From the NCBI GenBank assembly GCA_014523695.1, contig JAATVS010000511.1, forward strand, positions 1 to 10,412: 10,412 bases of DNA, written 5' to 3'. The stretch is from Nitrososphaerales archaeon TH5895. GTDB lineage: Archaea; Thermoproteota; Nitrososphaeria; Nitrososphaerales; Nitrososphaeraceae. Positions 1 to 5,562 of the stretch are shown here, piece by piece (position 1 is the first letter of the stretch; every line of letters starts with the position of its first letter). The position numbers were made by a program, and so were the translations under genes. Under the pieces are notes generated by a model. That model saw only the letters and a list, made by a program, of their open reading frames with translations, did not search any database and had not been told where the DNA came from.

Positions 1-1
1 A

Positions 2-472
2 GGCGATCTAGTTACAGCGCGAATCATGGCGTTTGATAGGACACGGGATCCTATGCTGACAATCCAGGATAAGGATCTCGGAAAAATTCCACGAGGCGAA
101 TTCTTAAAGATCTCCGCAACCCGTGTGCCCCGATTAATTGGAAAACGGGGCTCTATGATCCAGACAATAGAACAAGCAACCCAGACGCGAATATTGATAG
201 GACAAAATGGTATAGTCGTAGTTGCCGGCAGGAGCACAGAAGGTACTCAGCTAGCTATAAGAGCAATTCGGATGGTTGAGGAGGAAGCACATACATCCAA
301 TCTCACTCAGCGGATTAAGACGCTCTTAAACGTTGCTGAGCCGGAGTCTACTGAAACCATCTCAGAGTTGGCATCACCAGAGGGTCAAAAATTAGAAGGA
401 AGCAGCTCCTCTATTTCCGAAGCAGAAGAACAGGTGCAAGAAGAAGAATTGGAAAAAGGTGACAAGGAATAA
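2..472 (+). CDS. rrp4: Exosome RNA-binding subunit Rrp4, C-terminal part (5' end outside window)
   Basis: Rrp4 is a cap subunit of the archaeal exosome. Its S1 and KH domains bind RNA and feed it into the Rrp41/Rrp42 ring in the cytoplasm. The first methionine in this frame (base 26) is internal, because the frame is open to the left edge and encodes GDLVTARI directly before [11 protein letters not shown], the usual end of the Rrp4 S1 domain. The KH domain follows, with [12 protein letters not shown] and its GKRG loop at bases 140-151, then helices up to about base 330. The last roughly 45 residues are acidic and rich in Ser/Glu and look disordered. The stop codon TAA overlaps the rrp41 ATG by one base (TAATG), so the two are very probably cotranscribed. 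The family assignment is secure; the missing part is the N-terminal domain and most of S1. Confidence 0.95.
   Translation, partial: GDLVTARIMAFDRTRDPMLTIQDKDLGKIPRGEFLKISATRVPRLIGKRGSMIQTIEQATQTRILIGQNGIVVVAGRSTEGTQLAIRAIRMVEEEAHTSNLTQRIKTLLNVAEPESTETISELASPEGQKLEGSSSSISEAEEQVQEEELEKGDKE
458..462 (+). promoter_or_regulatory. Shine-Dalgarno-like site for rrp41
   Basis: GGTGA lies 9 nt before the rrp41 ATG and inside the end of rrp4. It can pair with the usual archaeal 16S rRNA 3' end (CACCUCC). This supports ATG 472 as the start of an internal operon gene that is translated with a ribosome binding site. Confidence 0.5.
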
Positions 473-1212
473 TGGTTCAAACAAGGAGCCTAATCGACGA
501 ACATGGACTCAGAACTGATGGTCGGACCATGGATGAGTTGCGCAATGTCAAGATACAAGTGGGAATAGTAAAAAACGCGGACGGTTCAGCCTATATTGAG
601 TTTGGGAAAAACAGAATTGTTGCGGCTGTCTATGGTCCCAGAGAAGTCCATCCGAAACACATGGCACAACCTGATAGATGTGTCTTAAGGTGTAGATATC
701 ATATGTCACCATTTTCAACCGATACCCGTAAGAATCCTGCCCCTTCAAGAAGAGAGGTCGAAATTTCGAAAGTGATGAGAGAGGCGTTGGAGCCAGCGCT
801 GATGCTTGAAGATTATCCTAGGGCAGCAATCGATGTATTTGTTGAAGTTTTACAGGCAGACGGTGGCTCCAGATGCGCTGGCATTACTGCGGCATCAGTT
901 GCCTTGGCCGATGCCGGCATTAACATGCGGGATATCGTTCCAGCATGCGCAGCTGGAAAGGTTGATGGGAAGATCGTTCTAGACATTAACGATGTTGAAG
1001 ACAAGGAAGGGAGCGCAGATATGCCATTGGCGTACATGCCACATCTTGATCGAGTGACTCTTCTGCAACTGGACGGCATTTTAAACCAGGAAGAGTTTAA
1101 TGAGTGTCTTGACAAGGCGTTACAGGGTTGCAAAATGATTTATGAGATTCAAAGAAGAGCACTCATTCAAAAATACTTTGGAGACGAGCAGGAGTTGAAA
1201 GAGGAGTCTTGA
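472..1212 (+). CDS. rrp41: Exosome catalytic subunit Rrp41 (RNase PH family)
   Basis: Rrp41 is the phosphorolytic 3'-5' exoribonuclease subunit of the archaeal exosome. It pairs with Rrp42 to form a hexameric ring that degrades RNA with phosphate and can also add A-rich tails. The 246-residue protein has the family length and opens with the typical [12 protein letters not shown]. Other visible family segments are [21 protein letters not shown], the arginine-rich [10 protein letters not shown] stretch and [15 protein letters not shown]. The active-site region is [15 protein letters not shown] at residues 171-185; D177 and D183 are the likely catalytic and metal-binding acids by analogy with the family. 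The start ATG overlaps the rrp4 stop, and its TGA stop overlaps the TTG start of rrp42. All key motifs are intact, so an active enzyme is expected. Confidence 0.97.
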   Translation: MVQTRSLIDEHGLRTDGRTMDELRNVKIQVGIVKNADGSAYIEFGKNRIVAAVYGPREVHPKHMAQPDRCVLRCRYHMSPFSTDTRKNPAPSRREVEISKVMREALEPALMLEDYPRAAIDVFVEVLQADGGSRCAGITAASVALADAGINMRDIVPACAAGKVDGKIVLDINDVEDKEGSADMPLAYMPHLDRVTLLQLDGILNQEEFNECLDKALQGCKMIYEIQRRALIQKYFGDEQELKEES

Positions 1213-2039
1213 GTTCATCAAAACGTTCAACAATTATAGTAGAGCATCTTCGGAAGCAACAGATGCGAGAGGCGATCTCGAGATCTAAGAGGCTCGATGG
1301 AAGAGACCTGGATGAAATGAGAACGCTGGAAATAGAGTTGGGTATTATTGGCAAAGCGGACGGCTCATCAAGGGTAAGGTTAGGGAATTCGGAGGTCGTT
1401 GCTGGGGTTAAGGTTGAAACGGGAACACCATTTGAAGGATTGGAGAACAAGGGTGCCTTGATACTGTCAGCAGAGGTCCTTCCAATAGCATCACCTTATG
1501 TCGAACCAGGACCTCCAGATGAGGAAACTATCGAATTGGCCAGAGTAGTTGATCGAGGAGTAAGAGAATCTGAAATGGTTGATCTTGATAAATTGGCACT
1601 GATTCCGGGAAAGGTTGTTTATACCATATTCGTTGATTGCAGTATCATAAATTATGATGGTAATCTCTTTGATGCATCCTCATACGCTGTAGTTTCCGCA
1701 CTCATGTCTAGTAAACTTCCGGTCTTTGAGGTGCAAGATGGCGAAGCCGTGGTGAACACTGGAAAAAAAATGGATCCGCCACTCACAACTATCCCTGTAT
1801 CCATAACCGCCGTTAAAATAGGCGATTCGGTAATTCTTGACCCAACTGCTGAAGAAGAGGCTTGTATGGATGCTAGGATTACAATTACTACTAATTCTGA
1901 AGGAAAATTTGCAGCCCTTCAGAAAGGATCGACAGGGTCATTTACGATTGACGAAATTAAGAAGGCAGCAGAAATAGCAAGAATTAAAGGAGAGGAAGTT
2001 CGAACCAAAATTAAAGAGCTTACTAGCAATGGTCACTAG
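1209..2039 (+). CDS. rrp42: Exosome non-catalytic ring subunit Rrp42 (RNase PH family)
   Basis: Rrp42 alternates with Rrp41 in the exosome ring and contributes to RNA binding and to the active site without being catalytic itself. The 276-residue protein shows [11 protein letters not shown] near residue 28, [11 protein letters not shown], the Rrp42-typical [20 protein letters not shown], and [16 protein letters not shown]. Where Rrp41 carries its acidic active-site cluster, this protein reads [12 protein letters not shown], as expected for Rrp42. I keep the TTG start at 1209 because the family usually has 20-30 residues before the DGR motif; ATG 1263 would leave only about nine. The TTG overlaps the rrp41 stop, and the GAGGAG at 1201-1206 is close but usable as a ribosome binding site. 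The 3' end overlaps rpl37Ae by 11 nt. Confidence 0.95.
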   Translation: MSSSKRSTIIVEHLRKQQMREAISRSKRLDGRDLDEMRTLEIELGIIGKADGSSRVRLGNSEVVAGVKVETGTPFEGLENKGALILSAEVLPIASPYVEPGPPDEETIELARVVDRGVRESEMVDLDKLALIPGKVVYTIFVDCSIINYDGNLFDASSYAVVSALMSSKLPVFEVQDGEAVVNTGKKMDPPLTTIPVSITAVKIGDSVILDPTAEEEACMDARITITTNSEGKFAALQKGSTGSFTIDEIKKAAEIARIKGEEVRTKIKELTSNGH

Positions 2040-2262
2040 AAGAAAGCGTAAATCAACATCTCTTAAGGGATTAGGAGTCAAGTTTGGAGCGACTGTTAGA
2101 AAGCGATACGGAGCTGTGTACAGAATCCTCAAGAAGCACAGAAAGTGCCCCTCATGTGGCTCTAAGAGATTTTCTCGGATTGCACTTGGGATATGGCATT
2201 GTCCGAAATGTCATTTTAAAGTAGCCTCGGGAGCTTATGATATTAGCACGCAGGCCATGTAG
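2029..2262 (+). CDS. rpl37Ae: Large ribosomal subunit protein L37Ae (eL43)
   Basis: This is a 77-residue basic zinc-ribbon protein of the 50S subunit. It opens with a lysine/arginine-rich stretch ([16 protein letters not shown], then VRKRYGAVYRILKK), followed by the zinc site C40-X2-C43-X14-C58-X2-C61 (CPSC and CPKC) and the typical IWHCPKCHFKVASGAY. All four cysteines are present and the length is normal. The ATG lies inside the last codons of rrp42, with 11 nt of overlap, and the 3' end overlaps pcc1 by 26 nt. It is therefore the middle of the same transcript. Its position directly after rrp42 is a well-known archaeal arrangement. No RpoP (RNA polymerase P subunit) gene, often found next to it in other archaea, follows here. 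Confidence 0.95.
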   Translation: MVTRRKRKSTSLKGLGVKFGATVRKRYGAVYRILKKHRKCPSCGSKRFSRIALGIWHCPKCHFKVASGAYDISTQAM

Positions 2263-2512
2263 ATCAGAGATTAGGTTCTTCTTCCATCGAAATAATCAAA
2301 GGACTAGGCCAGTCGCAGAGGCTGCTTTCTTTGCACTTCGTCCAGATTCAACATACTTTTCAAAAGATTATTCATCAACGTCGGAAATTTTTCTCGACGA
2401 TCACATGATAACAATCCGGGTGGAGGCGAATGATATTCCCTCCTTACGTGCAACTCTAAATTCGTACCTTAGACTCTTTCAATTATGTGTTGACACTTTA
2501 TCGGATATTTAG
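2237..2512 (+). CDS. pcc1: KEOPS complex subunit Pcc1
   Basis: Pcc1 is the dimerising subunit of KEOPS, which together with Kae1, Bud32 and Cgi121 makes the t6A modification at position 37 of ANN-decoding tRNAs. The 91-residue protein matches the family in its second half. It has a helix ending in ALRPDS at residues 33-38, a strand STSEIFLDDHMITIRVEAND (48-67), then DIPSLRATLNSYLRLFQLCVDTL (66-88), which carries the hallmark DIxSLRAxLNSYLR. The N-terminus is less typical. The ATG at 2237 is preceded by GGGAG only 3 nt away, and I found no other start in this frame before the first conserved strand. The gene overlaps the end of rpl37Ae by 26 nt. No other KEOPS gene is in the window. The family call is firm but the exact start is less so. 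Confidence 0.85.
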   Translation: MILARRPCRSEIRFFFHRNNQRTRPVAEAAFFALRPDSTYFSKDYSSTSEIFLDDHMITIRVEANDIPSLRATLNSYLRLFQLCVDTLSDI

Positions 2513-2555
2513 CGCTATGATTTTATGTTGGTGTTTGTTAAACCCTGTCATATAA

Positions 2556-2978
2556 ATGAGTGAACAAGAACTTCCGCCTTGGCTGAAAGAACAAGTATCA
2601 CGCTTTCAACAGCTCCAACAAAACTTGCAAGCCATAATGATGCAAAAGCAGCAGGTCGAATTGGAATCCGTTGAGATAGATAGAGCATTAGAGGACCTCG
2701 GTAAAGCGGGTCCAGAAGACACTGTTTACAAGAGCGCTGGCCCATTACTAATTAAAGTTAAGAAAGATAATATTTCTAAAGAACTAGAAGAGAAAAAAGA
2801 ACTAGCCAAGACTCGTTTAATGGTACTTTCAAAACAGGAAACAAGGGTGAAGGACAACTTGAAGGAAGTAGAATCCAAGATTAATCAGATGATAAGAGGC
2901 GCACAAGGGAATTTAGGTCCCGCAGGGGGACCTGGGATAGTAGGGGGGACTAACTCGTCCGCTCAAAGCCCTCAATGA
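2556..2978 (+). CDS. pfdB: Prefoldin beta subunit
   Basis: Prefoldin is the hexameric (alpha2 beta4) jellyfish-shaped chaperone that holds unfolded proteins and passes them to the group II chaperonin (thermosome). The 140-residue protein has the expected two coiled-coil helices (about residues 8-50 and 74-115) around a beta-hairpin centre with VYKSAGPLLIKVKKD (57-71), typical of beta subunits. Beyond the second helix there is a tail of about 23 residues rich in Gly, Pro, Ser and Asn (117-140) that the usual compact beta subunit of about 117-120 residues lacks. It follows pcc1 by 43 nt on the same strand, so it may be read from the operon, from the weak TATA-like TTTTATG at 2521-2527, or both. 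The alpha subunit is not here. Confidence 0.93.
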   Translation: MSEQELPPWLKEQVSRFQQLQQNLQAIMMQKQQVELESVEIDRALEDLGKAGPEDTVYKSAGPLLIKVKKDNISKELEEKKELAKTRLMVLSKQETRVKDNLKEVESKINQMIRGAQGNLGPAGGPGIVGGTNSSAQSPQ

Positions 2979-3016
2979 TATGAATGCGTTGCCCACACAA
3001 ACTATCTGAAATAGAT

Positions 3017-3029
3017 CATTTTATTATTG
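3017..3029 (+). terminator. Possible T-rich terminator after prefoldin beta
   Basis: A T-rich run (CATTTTATTATTG) lies about 40 nt after the prefoldin stop, between two arms of an inverted repeat (ATGCGTT at 2984-2990 and AACGCAT at 3034-3040). Archaeal termination is favoured by oligo-T on the coding strand. The next gene has its own promoter-like element, so an end of transcription here is plausible but unproven. Confidence 0.3.
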
Positions 3030-3090
3030 CTCAAACGCATCTCAAACCACGTTAGGAGGGGATTGGGTTATGCGGGATCCCAGTGGGACT

Positions 3091-3100
3091 TAGTTAAAAA
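3091..3100 (+). promoter_or_regulatory. TATA-box-like element for the XPF nuclease gene
   Basis: TAGTTAAAAA is centred about 33 nt before the GTG at 3130. With the usual archaeal spacing of about 26 nt, transcription would start near 3122, leaving a leader of under 10 nt. The core is not a perfect TTTAWA box. Confidence 0.35.
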
Positions 3101-3129
3101 CATTAACGAGGGAATCTCAATATCTAATT

Positions 3130-3897
3130 GTGGGAGTTAGGATCGTAATTGACGAAAGAGAGAAAGGCAGTCGGGTTCCTGAGCTGCTACGTGGCCTTGG
3201 AGCTTCAATAGAATTTTCCCTTTTAGCGGTAGGAGACTACATCGTATCTTCTCAGACTGCCATTGAAAGGAAAACTATTTCGGATCTGATAAGTTCCATT
3301 TATGACGGACGATTATTTTTGCAGTGTAACGATTTGATTCAATACTATTCTAAGCCATTAATCGTGGTTGAGGGCAACGCATTACTACAAGAACAGGAGC
3401 AGTATCTGTATTCTCAAACGAGGGATGATGATCGCCGCGAATCATACATCGAACAGATGCCTCTAATTTTTGACGCGCTAGCAAAAGTTGCACTAGAATT
3501 TAGGATACCTATAATACCCGCTCCCACCCCTGAATGCACATCCAGAATTCTCATGGTAGTTGCGAATCTAGTCCGTATGGAAGGATCACCTAATGGGCCA
3601 CTGCTCAGACGAATTCGTAAGCAGAATCCTTTTTATATTCAGCAGTTATCAATCCTATCTTCCTTGCCAGGTATTGGTGACAAAACTGCTATCCGTATGC
3701 TGAAAAAATTTAAGACCCCTATACGAACACTGACCGCATCAGTGGCAGAGCTATCAATGATAGCCGGACTGGGAACTAACCGGGCCATTCGTATACGAAG
3801 ACTTCTAGACTATAACAGTCCTACAAAGGATGCACAAAACGAAATTCAGAAAACACTCGGTGACACTGACGAAAGCTTGGGAGAGCAGCTAAAATAA
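3130..3897 (+). CDS. xpf: XPF/ERCC4-family structure-specific endonuclease, short helicase-less form
   Basis: XPF-family nucleases cut branched DNA such as flaps and forks during repair and restart. The 255-residue protein has the ERCC4 nuclease domain (about 1-145) with DEREKGS at 8-14 and the catalytic signature GDY (35-37), ERK (46-48) and D52. A tandem helix-hairpin-helix domain follows (about 172-230), with LPGIGDKTA and IAGLGTNRA. There is no helicase domain, unlike euryarchaeal Hef, so it matches the short crenarchaeal/thaumarchaeal XPF, which works as a dimer. Crenarchaeal XPF ends in a PCNA-binding peptide; here the tail (GDTDESLGEQLK) shows no clear one. The start is GTG 3130, since the protein begins with the usual VRIVIDERE strand directly after it. 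The gene stands alone, with non-coding DNA on both sides. Confidence 0.93.
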   Translation: MGVRIVIDEREKGSRVPELLRGLGASIEFSLLAVGDYIVSSQTAIERKTISDLISSIYDGRLFLQCNDLIQYYSKPLIVVEGNALLQEQEQYLYSQTRDDDRRESYIEQMPLIFDALAKVALEFRIPIIPAPTPECTSRILMVVANLVRMEGSPNGPLLRRIRKQNPFYIQQLSILSSLPGIGDKTAIRMLKKFKTPIRTLTASVAELSMIAGLGTNRAIRIRRLLDYNSPTKDAQNEIQKTLGDTDESLGEQLK

Positions 3898-3966
3898 GCA
3901 GTCTGTTTAGTTTATCCAACAGTAGTTAACAATGACTATGTTCAAATTCTGATTGATGCTAATCTG

Positions 3967-3983
3967 CAGTAGCAAGGCTACTG
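3967..3983. repeat. Perfect hairpin / inverted repeat (7-bp arms, 3-nt loop)
   Basis: CAGTAGC, AAG, GCTACTG: the two arms are exact reverse complements. It lies 70 nt after the xpf stop and ends 6 nt before a TATA-like box. It could be an operator for a dimeric regulator or a transcript 3'-end hairpin. No T-run follows it directly, which speaks slightly against a bacterial-type terminator. Confidence 0.6.
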
Positions 3984-3989
3984 GCCTGA

Positions 3990-4000
3990 AAATATAAAAA
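3990..4000 (+). promoter_or_regulatory. Strong TATA-like box in the xpf downstream intergenic region
   Basis: AAATATAAAAA, preceded by purine-rich CTGA that could serve as BRE, is the best archaeal TATA match in the window. It predicts a transcription start near 4022. No recognised gene lies there, only two tiny ORFs starting at 4033 and 4044, so it may drive a small RNA, a short peptide, or a long leader for the membrane protein gene. Confidence 0.45.
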
Positions 4001-4043
4001 GGCTTGTTTTCGATTCTAATCATATAGTTTGTATGTTTGTAGA

Positions 4044-4142
4044 ATGGAACGAGTCCTCATATCATGTGATTGCAAACATGACAACGCGCATATTATACTA
4101 CCTGCTTTGATAGCCAGAAGAAGAACTCGAAGTCACTCGTAA
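4044..4142 (+). CDS. Tiny ORF (32 codons), doubtful
   Basis: Reading from ATG 4044 gives MERVLISCDCKHDNAHIILP followed by a basic tail and TAA at 4140-4142. I do not recognise it. Its only support is its position about 22 nt after the start predicted from the TATA box at 3990-4000. There is no ribosome binding site before it, and a second tiny ORF (4033-4110) overlaps it in another frame, so either could be chance. Confidence 0.15.
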   Translation: MERVLISCDCKHDNAHIILPALIARRRTRSHS

Positions 4143-4157
4143 CCTTCAATTTGATAA

Positions 4158-4171
4158 CATCAGATCTGATG
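4158..4171. repeat. Perfect 14-bp palindrome upstream of the membrane protein gene
   Basis: CATCAGATCTGATG is its own reverse complement. It ends 45 bp before the TATA box at 4217-4225. Its symmetry, length and upstream position fit a binding site for a dimeric transcription factor such as an archaeal activator, but no regulator gene is in the window to pair it with. Confidence 0.45.
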
Positions 4172-4216
4172 AGATCGAGACCAAGAACAACTATGTTGAA
4201 CGAATTCAGACCGATG

Positions 4217-4225
4217 TATTTATAG
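4217..4225 (+). promoter_or_regulatory. TATA box of the membrane protein gene, leaderless
   Basis: TATTTATAG is centred 28 nt before ATG 4249. With the usual 25-28 nt spacing, transcription would begin at or within a few bases of the start codon. No ribosome binding site precedes the ATG, which agrees with a leaderless transcript. Confidence 0.6.
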
Positions 4226-4248
4226 TCCCTTTGCGTTCCACTTGATAC

Positions 4249-4716
4249 ATGGTAGGGCCTTTCGCGTCTAGGTCAAGGATTTTCTATATCTTACTTGGCG
4301 CAGGAATTTCTTTCATTGTCATCGGCTCGGCATCAGCACTTTATACACTGACCCCTGTTCCAGTATCGCTTAACGGAACAGTTGAAGCAGGTCAAAGTGA
4401 TCTATTGACTCCTAGCATGAATGTAGGTAATCCTGTAGCGTTCTCTGTCACAGGATCTAATTCAAGCATTGAGATTGTGGATCCTGAAAACGATGTAATT
4501 AGGTCGGTAACTAATGTTTCTGACTTTCAGTATAATTTTACAGCTCAAAAGGATGGACAATATTTGATATCCATAGAGAACTTGGGAAGTTCTGATTTGT
4601 TCATTGGGGGCAGTGCTTTCACGAAAGGTAGCCAGATAGCCTTCGCAGGTCAACTCATGCTAATAGTAACTGGAATCATAGTACTGGGACTTGGTTTGCG
4701 GGCAAAGCTTCGATGA
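4249..4716 (+). CDS. Small two-helix membrane protein with an outer beta-rich domain, function unknown
   Basis: I do not recognise a family. The 155-residue protein has a positive N-terminus (ASRSR), a hydrophobic helix at about 11-32, an outer domain of about 95 residues and a second hydrophobic helix at about 130-150 ending in RAKLR. The charges suggest both ends are cytoplasmic and the middle is outside. The middle alternates short strands and turns (residues 37-120), with PENDVIRSVTNVSDFQYNF and KDGQYLISIENLGSSDLFI, like a small beta sandwich. It has four N-glycosylation sequons: N42-G-T, N71-S-S, N89-V-S and N96-F-T. There are no cysteines. The ATG fits the TATA box 28 nt upstream. It converges with pheA, with only 15 nt between the stop codons. 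A role at the cell surface is likely; more cannot be said. Confidence 0.8.
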   Translation: MVGPFASRSRIFYILLGAGISFIVIGSASALYTLTPVPVSLNGTVEAGQSDLLTPSMNVGNPVAFSVTGSNSSIEIVDPENDVIRSVTNVSDFQYNFTAQKDGQYLISIENLGSSDLFIGGSAFTKGSQIAFAGQLMLIVTGIIVLGLGLRAKLR

Positions 4717-4731
4717 AAATACCCTATATTG

Positions 4732-5562
4732 TCAGCCAGTGTTTTCTTTTTTGTACGAGCCTAGAATCTTTACAAATGCTGTCTTTGGTTCTATGACTGT
4801 TAAAACATCCCTGATTCTTGCATCAAGAACATGTCCCTCGAAGTCCGTAAAAAAGTTGTACTCCCATGGAGTCTTTTTGGTTGGACGAGATTCGATCTTG
4901 GTAAGGTTAATTTCTCTTCTTGCGAATTCGGACAAGATATTTACTAACGATCCAGGTGCATGCTTGACAGAAAAAATAATGGATGTTCCATCATTCCCTG
5001 TTGGCTTCGTATGCGTAGGGTCTCTGGATAATATAAAAAATCTCGTGAAATTATTTTTCCTGTCCTCTATTCCCGTATCCAAAATCTCCATCCCATAGAT
5101 TTCAGCTGCGCGCTTGCTTGCGATAGCCGCCGCATTTTTATTTTGGCCCAGTTTAATCATCTTTACTGCTCCTGCCGTATCATATACTGGTACGGGATCA
5201 AGGTTCTTCTCATTAAGATAATGCCTACACTGTGCTAAAGCTTGGGGATGTGAATACACCTCCTTCAAGGAACCTCGGTCAGTTCCCTTTATTGCAATAA
5301 GGCAGTGGTGTATTCTTTGATACGTTTCTCCTATGACGAACAAGTTCGACTGCAACAGTAAATCATATACTTCATTTACACTACCCTCAATTGAATTCTC
5401 GATAGGTACTACTGCATAATCGGACAGGCCTGATAACAGTGTCTCTATTACTTCTTGAAAGGATCGCGCCGGAGTGGGCGTAGAATTAGGGAAAAATTGG
5501 ATGACAGCAAGTTCGCTATATGCCCCCCTCTCACCCTGAAAAGCGACCTTATGTACCACCAT
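4732..5562 (-). CDS. pheA: Prephenate dehydratase with C-terminal ACT domain
   Basis: The enzyme converts prephenate to phenylpyruvate, the step committed to phenylalanine in the cytoplasm. The 276-residue protein has the periplasmic-binding-like catalytic domain (about 4-180), with FQGERGAYSELA, VVPIENSIEG (51-60), SHPQAL (104-109), the YDTAGAV segment (127-133) and the NFTRFFIL motif with catalytic T173. The ACT domain (about 191-270) carries APGSLVNIL and the phenylalanine-binding ESRP (224-227), so feedback inhibition by phenylalanine is expected. There is no chorismate mutase or dehydrogenase fusion. The ATG at 5562 lies within the last codons of csl4 (14-nt overlap), so it should be translated from the csl4 transcript. 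No ribosome binding site stands out before the ATG. No other aromatic pathway gene is present. Confidence 0.96.
   Translation of the reverse strand: MVVHKVAFQGERGAYSELAVIQFFPNSTPTPARSFQEVIETLLSGLSDYAVVPIENSIEGSVNEVYDLLLQSNLFVIGETYQRIHHCLIAIKGTDRGSLKEVYSHPQALAQCRHYLNEKNLDPVPVYDTAGAVKMIKLGQNKNAAAIASKRAAEIYGMEILDTGIEDRKNNFTRFFILSRDPTHTKPTGNDGTSIIFSVKHAPGSLVNILSEFARREINLTKIESRPTKKTPWEYNFFTDFEGHVLDARIRDVLTVIEPKTAFVKILGSYKKENTG

Larger units (their letters stand above)
3898..4248. other. Intergenic region without a convincing gene, with promoter-like and palindromic elements
   Basis: This 351-base stretch separates xpf from the membrane protein gene. It contains a perfect hairpin (3967-3983), a strong TATA-like box (3990-4000), two tiny overlapping ORFs (4033-4110, 25 codons; 4044-4142, 32 codons), a perfect 14-bp palindrome (4158-4171) and the TATA box of the next gene (4217-4225). 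I recognise no tRNA or known structured RNA in it. Confidence 0.7.

Noticed and set aside
813..1133. Long minus-strand ORF inside rrp41
   Set aside because: It lies fully within a strongly conserved gene on the other strand, its sequence is Ser/Ala/Pro-rich with no family resemblance, and it has no promoter of its own.
2974..3009. Possible C/D box guide RNA (ATGATAT ... CTGA)
   Set aside because: The C box deviates from RUGAUGA, no internal C'/D' pair is found and no terminal stem encloses the boxes.
4691..5098. Plus-strand ORF of 135 codons opposite the 3' half of pheA
   Set aside because: It covers the conserved ACT domain of PheA in antisense and starts inside the membrane protein gene without a ribosome binding site.
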